Both the position numbers and the translations under genes were made by a program. From assembly GCA_039583705.1 (NCBI GenBank), contig JAVKSM010000151.1, positions 1 through 5,569 of the forward strand: a stretch of 5,569 nucleotides of DNA, read 5' to 3'. Below are positions 1 to 4,959 of the stretch, piece by piece. A model generated the notes under the pieces. That model made no database searches. It saw nothing but the letters and a program-made list of their open reading frames with translations, and had not been told where the DNA came from. The stretch is from JAVKSM01 sp039583705 (GTDB lineage Bacteria; Actinomycetota; Actinomycetes; Mycobacteriales; Pseudonocardiaceae). Position 1 is the first letter of the stretch. The number at the start of each line of letters is the position of its first letter.

Positions 1-167
1 GGGCGGGTCGGGGCGGACACCTCACAGACCGCGGCCCTCGTGCCCGGGCCGCCGGTTCCGCGTCCACCCGCGCCGACGAGCCGACCCGCCGCCGAGCAGC
101 CCGCGCAGCCTGTTGCGGCCAGTGGTGAGCCAGCCGCCCGTTCCACCGACGCCGCCGGGGTGGGGGG
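1..167 (+). other. Pro/Ala-rich open frame entering from left edge
   Basis: The frame starting at base 1 is open from the window edge to a TAG at 298-300. Up to about base 150 it encodes a low-complexity stretch rich in Pro, Ala, Arg and Thr (for example PGPPVPRPPAP near residues 15-25), typical of an inter-domain linker or disordered tail. Beyond about 168 this frame overlaps the HNH gene and looks like its shadow. Two readings are possible: it is the tail of a gene starting outside the window, or it is a linker once in frame with the DUF5710 domain and later separated by an indel in the long G run at 157-177. I cannot decide between them. Confidence 0.35.
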
Positions 168-177
168 TTGGGGCGGG
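157..177 (+). promoter_or_regulatory. Putative G-quadruplex at the HNH gene start
   Basis: Four G tracts of 4, 6, 4 and 3 bases are separated by T, TT and C. This meets the usual G3+ N1-7 quadruplex rule on the + strand, so the motif would also be present in the mRNA. It covers the TTG (168) and GTG (177) start candidates of the following gene, where it could act as a strong Shine-Dalgarno-like stretch, block ribosomes, or simply be an indel hotspot. The motif is seen directly; folding and function are inference. Confidence 0.4.
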
Positions 178-776
178 TGTGGTTGGACGTGCCCTACTCG
201 GACAAGGAGCAGGCGAAGATGGCCGGTGCCCGCTGGGACCCGTCGGCGCGGCGCTGGTATGCCCCCACCCCCGCGGCCGCGGTTGCTGGTGGCCGGTTAG
301 CGCGGTGGGCGGCCCTACCGGACCTGCCCGTCGTGTTGGCGGGTGAGGACCGCGGCTTCGGGGCGGGGTTGTTCGTGGACCTGGTGCCCTCGAGTTGTTG
401 GTTCACCAACGTGCGCTCCTGCGTCAGCCAGCGGGACTGGGAACGCATCCGCCGCATGGTCACCACCCGAGCCCACCGGCGCTGCGAGGCGTGTCACAGC
501 CCGGAGGACCGGGCGCTGGGGCGGTGGTTGGACGTGCACGAACGCTGGTCTTACGACGAGGTGGCGGGGGTGCAGACGCTGCGGCGGCTGATCTGCCTAT
601 GCAGCCACTGCCACACCGTGACCCACTTCGGCCTGGCCGAGGTGAAAGGCCTCGCCGCCGAAGCTCTCGAGCGTCTGGTCATGGTCACCGGCATGAGCGA
701 GCACGACGCCGCGCAGCACGGTGGACGCCGCGTTTCGGCTGTGGCGCTCCCGATCGCGGCGCACCTGGACCCTTGA
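168..776 (+). CDS. DUF5710 + HNH nuclease-like protein, frameshifted C-terminus
   Basis: The first about 35 residues (WLDVPYSDKEQAKMAGARWD, then RRWYAP) match the DUF5710 type found in proteins of mobile elements. Residues 106-153 form a zinc-type HNH motif: C106-x2-C109, H124-E125-R126, then C145-x2-C148-H149 and H153. A DNA-cleaving or DNA-binding role is inferred from these residues. The TTG at 168 gives the longest frame, but GTG at 177, placed after G-rich sequence and starting VWLDVPY, is at least as likely. A probable extra G near 720 breaks the frame after H184. The + frame from 721 continues convincingly (VDAAFRLWRSRSRRTWTLDL) to about 783, while the present C-terminus, residues 185-202, looks like out-of-frame filler. 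All HNH residues precede the shift, so a slightly altered protein might still fold. The 3' end is fused to IS5 sequence. Confidence 0.75.
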   Translation: MGRVWLDVPYSDKEQAKMAGARWDPSARRWYAPTPAAAVAGGRLARWAALPDLPVVLAGEDRGFGAGLFVDLVPSSCWFTNVRSCVSQRDWERIRRMVTTRAHRRCEACHSPEDRALGRWLDVHERWSYDEVAGVQTLRRLICLCSHCHTVTHFGLAEVKGLAAEALERLVMVTGMSEHDAAQHGGRRVSAVALPIAAHLDP

Positions 777-783
777 CCTGAGC
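721..783 (+). pseudogene. Displaced C-terminus of the HNH gene
   Basis: In the frame beginning at 721 the translation VDAAFRLWRSRSRRTWTLDL continues the HNH protein better than the annotated frame does, with strongly G/C-biased third positions. Removing one G from the GG at 720-721 restores a continuous reading frame. The same frame runs on into transposase sequence without a stop (to 1005), so the native end of the HNH gene is missing. The lesion may be real or an assembly error. The former is plausible because the neighbouring IS genes carry similar lesions. Confidence 0.55.
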
Positions 784-789
784 GTGCCG

Positions 790-1315
790 CTGATGGGTCA
801 GGTGCTCAGCACGTGGGTTCCGACGGCTGACGAGCTGGATGAGCAGACCCACTACGTCGTGGACGGGCACCCTGCTGCCGTGCTGGTCCTGGGCCTCGCA
901 TCCGGAGTTGTACTCCGGGAAGCACACGACCACCGGCATGAACGTGCAGCTCGCCTGCACCCTCACGGGGCGTCTGGCGTGGATCTCCGATCCGATCGAG
1001 GGTAGCCGACATGACACCTACTGTGTGGGTGAGTCCGGGGTGCTGGTGACGCTCGGTCCGGGTGGCTGGGTGGGCGACAAGGGATACATCGGCAACGACA
1101 TGATCACCCTTATCAAGAAACCCGCCCACCGCGGTCTGCTGGACTGAGAGAAAGAGCTCAATAGGCAGATCAACAAGATTCGTTACGTCATCGAGCAGGC
1201 CATCGCCAATTTCAAGACCTGGCGGATCATGCACACCGATTATCGCCGACCACTCGCAACCTTCGTGACGACCATTGCAACCGTGGTTGCCCTGCACTTC
1301 TACGTGACCGCCTGA
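790..1315 (+). pseudogene. IS5-type DDE transposase remnant (C-terminal half)
   Basis: This is the catalytic half of a DDE_Tnp_4-type transposase as found in IS5-family elements. The reading is PTADELDEQTHYVVDG in the frame of 721, then TLLPCWSWASHPELYSGKH in the frame of 839, onward to a TGA at 1313-1315. Catalytic residues are recognisable: Asp at 862-864 (VVDG), Asp at 1076-1078 (GDKGYIG) and Glu at 1193-1195 (VIEQAIANFKTWR). Three lesions inactivate it. The N-terminal part is missing, with the edge somewhere in 784-820. An extra G in GGG near 865 shifts the frame. A TGA at 1145-1147 replaces the expected Trp codon (LLD-stop-EKE). After the stop the frame still reads as good transposase up to HFYVTA, so decay looks recent. 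IS5 subgroup assignment is from memory of the motifs and is unchecked. Confidence 0.8.
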
Positions 1316-1323
1316 ATAACCCT
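790..1323 (+). mobile_element. IS5-family insertion sequence, 5'-truncated
   Basis: The element is represented by the transposase remnant plus a few bases after its stop. Because IS3 homology on the other strand resumes at 1324, the right end must lie within 1316-1323 or thereabouts; read inward on the minus strand it begins AGAGGGTTATTC. No matching left terminal repeat occurs in the window, which agrees with loss of the left end at the HNH fusion. Exact end and target duplication cannot be fixed without an intact copy. Confidence 0.6.
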
Positions 1324-1915
1324 CTGGGTACCGCGGTCGGAGTGGAATATCACCCCCTCGACCAAGGCGTGGTTCGCCGTGGCCATGGCCCGGACGTCGA
1401 TGACCAACTCAGCGCGCATGTGCTCGGCCATCGCATAACCGATGCACGCCTTGGTGTGACAGTCGATGACCGTGGCCAGGTACAGCCAGCCCGCCAGCGT
1501 GGGGATAGGTGATGTCACCGACCAGCTTGACCCTCGGGGCGGCGGCGCTGAAGTCCCGCCGCACTAGATCCGGGATCGCACCCGGGCCGCCCGGGTGAGT
1601 GGTGACCGGCCGCCACGGCCGGGGTTGGCAGGCCACGAGGTCACGCTCGCGCATCAACGCCCGCACCAGCTCCGGGCTGACCCGCTCGCCCTGACGGAGG
1701 AGCGCGGCGTGCACCCGGCGGTAGCCGTAGGTGCCGTCGGAGCTAGCGAAGATCGCTTCGATGAGGCGGGACAGGTGGATGCGCCGCTGGGCGGTGGCCG
1801 AGGCCGGCCGGCCGCGCCACTCGTAATAGCCGGAGGCCGAAACGCCGACTCAGCCGCACATCTTCCTCAGCGGGTAATGCGCCTTCTGTGCGTCGATGAG
1901 CTCGAACTTCGGTGT
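1324..1915 (-). pseudogene. IS3-family OrfB transposase remnant (rve domain), truncated
   Basis: Reading leftwards on the minus strand, the OrfB N-terminus is visible from about 1909 (KFELIDAQKAHYPLRKMCG). It continues through VGVSASGYYEWRGRP, then DGTYGYRRVHAALLRQGERV, PELVRALMRERDL and VKLVGDIT. Then come AGWLYLATVIDCHTKA and VEGVIFHSDRGTQ. The Asp of GDIT and the Asp of HSDRG are the first two catalytic residues; the final Glu region is absent because homology ends at 1324. Two more lesions are present. A TGA at 1852-1850 stands where MCG-Trp-VGVS is expected. A shift occurs near 1505-1512, where TATCCCC appears in place of the TATATCCCC expected for YIP. That fits loss of one AT repeat. 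It abuts the IS5 remnant tail to tail. Confidence 0.85.
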
Positions 1916-1965
1916 TCGCCGTCGCCACCATCGAGCGCTGGTGGCAGCAGAAGGAAGCGATACCT
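1324..1965 (-). mobile_element. IS3-family insertion sequence remnant
   Basis: It consists of the broken OrfB plus perhaps 40-50 bases of the OrfA end on the higher-coordinate side. The minus-strand stretch from about 1960 to 1931 (ATCGCTTCCTTCTGCTGCC) vaguely resembles the AS-FF-A end of IS3 OrfA proteins, but no convincing OrfA is present. Both terminal repeats are missing. The right boundary is uncertain by several tens of bases. Confidence 0.6.
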
Positions 1966-2051
1966 CTGACGCGACACGAGTTCCATGGAAATTGGAACTA
2001 CACCATCGGAGCCCAGAACGGATAGGTTAATTAATTTCGGCTGCTAAGGGC
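1966..2051. other. Non-coding spacer with short palindromes
   Basis: No gene is seen between the IS3 remnant and the small ORF at 2052. The spacer holds a short inverted repeat, GTTCCA (1980-1985) against TGGAAC (1993-1998), which overlaps the 10-bp palindrome TTCCATGGAA (1981-1990). It also holds the A/T-only octamer TTAATTAA at 2027-2034, unusual in this G+C-rich setting. Either could be an operator, a recombination scar or chance. Confidence 0.3.
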
Positions 2052-2237
2052 ATGTCCCCGGGCTGCATGGAGGACGCCGCCGAGTGCGGATGGGTACCAC
2101 CAGGCGGTGTTGTAGCGGTCCGTAGTGGGAGGCCGCACTTCGTGCATGAGCATGCCCGGTCTGACGGCACCGATAGTCTACCGAGGCTGGCAGCAGACAC
2201 CATGCAGGAGCTGGGCGTGACACTCACACGCGAATAG
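2052..2237 (+). CDS. Small hypothetical protein, uncertain
   Basis: This 61-residue ORF begins at ATG 2052, soon after an in-frame TAA at 2028-2030. Its translation has a natural-looking composition: GWVPPGGVVAVR at about residues 13-24, then an acidic/aromatic stretch with HFVHEHARSDG, then an amphipathic end (SLPRLAADTMQELGV). I do not recognise it. The AAGGG ahead of the ATG is only one base away, too close for a good ribosome binding site, so either the start lies elsewhere or this is the tail of a larger gene cut by the IS rearrangement. A 66-residue ORF on the other strand covers the same bases and is less protein-like. It converges on the minus-strand gene ending at 2280. Confidence 0.35.
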   Translation: MSPGCMEDAAECGWVPPGGVVAVRSGRPHFVHEHARSDGTDSLPRLAADTMQELGVTLTRE

Positions 2238-2279
2238 TAGGATCAGACTCACCGGACTTTCGTAGCTCCGCGAGAGTGT

Positions 2280-3155
2280 CTACATGGCCCTTGCCTGAGT
2301 GCTCCAAGCCACGACCAGCGTAGAGCTGGGATTTGTCCAGTCGTCCATGGCGCCAATGAGTATCTGCTTGATGTGCTCTTTTGTTTCGACCAGTGCCAGG
2401 TCAATAAAGCTCTGGCATCGGTTCAGCGGAATGCTTTGGCCGAGGCAAAACACGATGCCGACCACCTGCAGACCCCGAGCTACGGCAGTGGCTTTTTGAT
2501 CGACGCCAGGTATCGGTATCCGCTTCGCCAGTTCTTTTGCTACTGCGCGCTCAACCTGGCCTCCCCCGAACCAGCCGGTGATCCAACTGGCAACAAATCC
2601 GATGAACTCGTGTAGTGCCTTCTTTCCGTCTAGAAGTGCCTTGGCCATATCAGCGAGTACTCTGCAGTCGCTCTGCCGCCGTCCGTGAAATAAGCTATTC
2701 CAGACCTCGGGTGTGATGCAGTCAACAGCTTGGGTGGTCACAGCATCTCGCCATCCTGTGGTTACAACATCGCCACAGAAGGCCACGACTTGTTCGACAT
2801 GGGTTCGTTCCCACGTTGTCAAGTTCTCCGGTCTGACTCGCCGAGGTGCTTCCGAGTGAGGCCGCCTTGGTCCTGGCTGCGTCGGGATCGACACCTGCGG
2901 TGTGCTACGGACCCGTGTCGACTGACGAGCTGGTCGCGGTGCTGACCGCCGTGGTGGTTGCCGGGCTGGTTGAGGCGACCGCCTCGTCTGCGCCTTCCGC
3001 GGCTTCGGCCCGCCGTGCGGCTTGCCCTGGTGGAAGTGACAGCGCATCCCCGCTTCGGGAACTGGTTGTCTACAGAGGCGGTACGGAGGGGAGTCCTTGC
3101 GCGCTCCACATTTGGCCACACATGGAGTATCCGAACGCCTGCGACCGGTCAGCAA
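2280..3155 (-). CDS. Unrecognised 291-aa protein: Cys/His cluster, Pro/Arg linker, C-terminal domain
   Basis: I cannot assign a function. The architecture is clear. Residues 12-42 hold a probable metal site, C12-x3-C16-x11-C28-x10-C39-x2-H42, with RLCRQPVPEAGMRCHFH as the recognisable core. Residues 43 to about 108 are a basic Pro/Arg/Gln-rich linker. Residues 110-291 look globular, starting LTTWERTHVEQVVAF. They include an aromatic Gly-rich stretch near 187-202 (FIGFVASWITGWFGGG), a hydrophobic segment (GLQVVGIVFCLGQSIPLNRC), and a helical end with ETKEHIKQILIGAMDDW. There is no signal peptide. TTG at 3155 is the only reasonable start between an upstream in-frame TAG (near 3222) and the Cys cluster; GGAAG three bases before it is a poor ribosome site. 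The codons are less G/C-biased at position 3 than in the flanking genes, suggesting a different origin. The short Cys/His head, disordered linker and separate C-terminal domain could be an adaptor-effector layout, but that is speculation. Confidence 0.7.
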   Translation of the reverse strand: MLTGRRRSDTPCVAKCGARKDSPPYRLCRQPVPEAGMRCHFHQGKPHGGPKPRKAQTRRSPQPARQPPRRSAPRPARQSTRVRSTPQVSIPTQPGPRRPHSEAPRRVRPENLTTWERTHVEQVVAFCGDVVTTGWRDAVTTQAVDCITPEVWNSLFHGRRQSDCRVLADMAKALLDGKKALHEFIGFVASWITGWFGGGQVERAVAKELAKRIPIPGVDQKATAVARGLQVVGIVFCLGQSIPLNRCQSFIDLALVETKEHIKQILIGAMDDWTNPSSTLVVAWSTQARAM

Positions 3156-3475
3156 CCGCTTCCGGAGAGTTACAGGCTGGTAGTTCTCGGAGCGGCCCGG
3201 TTTTCGAGCCAGCGAAGCTGTCTACGTCGGTCACCTGCTGCTCGGTTTGGCTGACCGACAATGCTTGGTGGCGCAGGCTGTAGCGCAGTATATCCGAGCA
3301 GGCCCCGGCTCCGAGACCACCGCGTCGAACAGGTCCGTTTTTGGTCTGGTGTGTGGTGGTGCGCAACGTCGTGGCTGCCGGAGCGAGGACAAGGACGGGC
3401 GTGTCGTTGGCGTGCCGGTCGGTGCCATGTGCAACCATCACGCTCCATATCACAGACTAGGCGGTAGAAGCTAGG
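3156..3475. other. Intergenic region without a convincing gene
   Basis: Several overlapping ORFs occur on both strands, but none has clear codon bias or recognisable motifs. The longest is a minus-strand frame of 127 residues starting at 3453 that runs into the start of the 291-aa gene in another frame. It could be a 5' extension of that gene separated by an indel, but nothing in the translation supports this. The region should contain the promoter of the minus-strand gene. I see no clear -35/-10 pair; TAGGAT at 3472-3477 on the + strand resembles a -10 box without a matching -35. Confidence 0.4.
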
Positions 3476-3565
3476 ATGTCACTCGCTGGCATGGGGACGG
3501 TTGGAGCGTCACCAGAGAAAGCGCCGCTTGGTCGGTATCGTCGTGATCGAGGTGGGGGGTTGGGG

Positions 3566-3733
3566 ATGGACCAACGGCTGCGGCTGCGTCGGGCGGTGCA
3601 TGGCGGGGCCACCGACGATGGTGGTTGTCTCGGCGTGGCCGCGGCGGCGGTGGCTCACCGCCGCCGCGGCTGCCGGCCCGAGCGTTGGGAACACCATGGT
3701 GATGTGCGGCTGCAGGCTGTCCTGCTCACGTAG
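3566..3733 (+). CDS. Possible 55-aa Arg/Ala/Gly-rich protein
   Basis: An ATG at 3566 directly follows a G-rich run and opens a frame to a TAG at 3731-3733. The translation starts MDQRLRLRRAVHGG and is rich in Arg, Ala, Gly and His, with several G/C-ending codons. I do not recognise it. The ORF spans a perfect 33-base hairpin at 3638-3670, so its composition may just reflect that structure and high G+C. It ends 56 bases before the TGT-like gene and could be a leader ORF or chance. Confidence 0.25.
   Translation: MDQRLRLRRAVHGGATDDGGCLGVAAAAVAHRRRGCRPERWEHHGDVRLQAVLLT
3638..3670. repeat. Perfect 15-bp inverted repeat with 3-base loop
   Basis: The arm GCCGCGGCGGCGGTG (3638-3652) is followed by GCT and its exact complement CACCGCCGCCGCGGC (3656-3670). 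As RNA or single-stranded DNA this would be an extremely stable hairpin. No T run follows on either strand, so it is not a classical intrinsic terminator. It lies about 120 bases upstream of the TGT-like gene. An attenuator, RNA-stability element or protein binding site are all possible; (GCC/CGG) trinucleotide content makes chance origin also possible. Confidence 0.7.
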
Positions 3734-3742
3734 GCGCGTGAG
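3725..3742 (+). repeat. Short hairpin upstream of the TGT-like gene
   Basis: CTCACG (3725-3730) pairs perfectly with CGTGAG (3737-3742) across a six-base loop that contains the TAG ending the small ORF. The stem is too short and lacks a T tract, so it is only a weak candidate for an RNA leader structure or operator in front of the gene at 3790. Confidence 0.3.
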
Positions 3743-3780
3743 ATGCGGATCTCGCCCGGACGCCTGGTGCGGGGCTCGGT

Positions 3781-3784
3781 GAGG
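3781..3784 (+). promoter_or_regulatory. Ribosome binding site for the gene at 3790
   Basis: GAGG sits five bases before the GTG at 3790. This spacing supports that GTG as the start rather than a downstream ATG. Confidence 0.6.
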
Positions 3785-3789
3785 TTGCG

Positions 3790-4959
3790 GTGAGCGAGCC
3801 CGTGACCGCACGGGGGCTGATCGCGGCCCTGCGGCCGCTGCAGGGCATGAGCACGGCGCTGTTCGTGCACACCGTGCACATGCCCAACCGGGGACAGCCG
3901 TGGGCGGGGGTCGAGGCGATCCGCGGGTTGTTGGACCGCGACGGCCTGGGAGTGGTCTATATGATCCCCCGCGGCAAGGATCGGCTGGGGATCGCCTCCT
4001 GCTGCGTTGATCAGACCTGGCTGCGCTCTCCCGCCGCGGACATTCTGCTCGACGCGGGCCGCTACACCGGATCCAAGCACCGCAAACTCGCAGCGGAGGG
4101 CATCGACCAGGCCTGGGTGAACCATCAGCACCGCGACGGGCTGGCATGGGCGCTGACCGACTCCGGCTACGTCGGCCGCGCCGACCTGCACGGCCTGCAG
4201 ACGATCCTCACCCAGGCCGGCCAAGCTCACGAGGGCGCGGCGGCGCGCGGTCGTGGTGTGCTCGCTGCGCTGCCGCTGGCCACCTCCTGGCTGACCGAGC
4301 AGGCTGACGTGCTGGCCCACGAAGTGGGCAAAGCCGCCACGCCGGTGGCGTTGATGCTCGAGGACGAGATGGACCCGTTGGCCCGTAAGAACGCCGTCAC
4401 AGGTCTGGTGACGGTGCTGGCGGCCGATGTCCCAGTCGCGGTGCTGCGTTGCGACACCTCGGTGCTGGGTGCCCTGGCCTACGGCGCGGCCGCGGTGTCG
4501 GTGGGGGATTCCTCGGCGCTGCGCCACTTCTACCCCGCCACCACCGAGGGTGGCCCTCGCCTGCCAGCGCCGTTGGCGACGTTGGTGCCAGAACTGCTCG
4601 GCTACTACCACCTCACCAAGATTGATGCTGCGATCAGCCTGATCCCGACGCTGTCGGTGTGGCGCTGCCCCTGCCGAGTCTGCGGCGGCCGGCGCCTGGA
4701 CTGGATCGCGAACTCCACCCACCCGCACGTCAGCGCCTTCGAGCACGCCGTGGCCGCCCTGGCCCAGACCGCCCGAGGGCTCTTCGCAGGCTCCACGACC
4801 CCAGCGGGTCGCCAACACCGCTGGTGGCACGCCGTCAGGTGCGCGCAGGCCACCCACCGCCAGATCCGCACCGGCACCGGGCAACGCTGGGAGCCCAAGC
4901 CTGCCCTGGGCCGCTGGGTCAGCCACTACGCGGGCGCCACCTCGCCACACAGGCCTTGA
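3790..4959 (+). CDS. tRNA-guanine transglycosylase-like TIM-barrel protein
   Basis: This 389-residue protein has strong G/C bias at third positions and a good ribosome site, so it is a real gene. Residues 293-298 are CPCRVC. Histidines follow at 311, 313 and 319, matching the zinc signature of tRNA-guanine transglycosylases (CxCxxC then a His about 25 residues on). TDSG at 123-126 resembles the TGT motif around its active-site Asp. The section VAVLRCDTSVLGALAYGAAA (about 216-235) then SVGDSSALRHFYP reads like the late barrel strands, with D240 as a candidate nucleophile. TGTs exchange guanine in tRNA for a 7-deazaguanine; the DpdA branch modifies DNA. I see no queuosine or dpd genes nearby, so the substrate is unknown. 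Spacing between the candidate nucleophile and the cysteines is larger than in classical TGT, so this would be a divergent family member. The end overlaps the opposite gene by 34 bp. Confidence 0.6.
   Translation: MSEPVTARGLIAALRPLQGMSTALFVHTVHMPNRGQPWAGVEAIRGLLDRDGLGVVYMIPRGKDRLGIASCCVDQTWLRSPAADILLDAGRYTGSKHRKLAAEGIDQAWVNHQHRDGLAWALTDSGYVGRADLHGLQTILTQAGQAHEGAAARGRGVLAALPLATSWLTEQADVLAHEVGKAATPVALMLEDEMDPLARKNAVTGLVTVLAADVPVAVLRCDTSVLGALAYGAAAVSVGDSSALRHFYPATTEGGPRLPAPLATLVPELLGYYHLTKIDAAISLIPTLSVWRCPCRVCGGRRLDWIANSTHPHVSAFEHAVAALAQTARGLFAGSTTPAGRQHRWWHAVRCAQATHRQIRTGTGQRWEPKPALGRWVSHYAGATSPHRP

Noticed and set aside
806..1297. 163-residue minus-strand ORF over the IS5 relic
   Set aside because: The + strand carries clear transposase motifs; this is its antisense shadow.
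2846..3283. 145-residue + strand ORF opposite the 291-aa gene
   Set aside because: Ala/Ser/Val-rich shadow; the minus strand has the Cys/His cluster and a coherent domain layout.
3070..3453. 127-residue minus-strand ORF as a separate gene or 5' extension of the 291-aa gene
   Set aside because: Overlaps the start of that gene in a different frame and shows no motif or codon bias to support it.
3638..3670. Intrinsic terminator reading of the strong hairpin
   Set aside because: No T tract on either strand.
3509..4147. 212-residue minus-strand ORF
   Set aside because: Arg/Pro/Ser-rich shadow of the + strand gene and of the hairpin region, with no domain signs.
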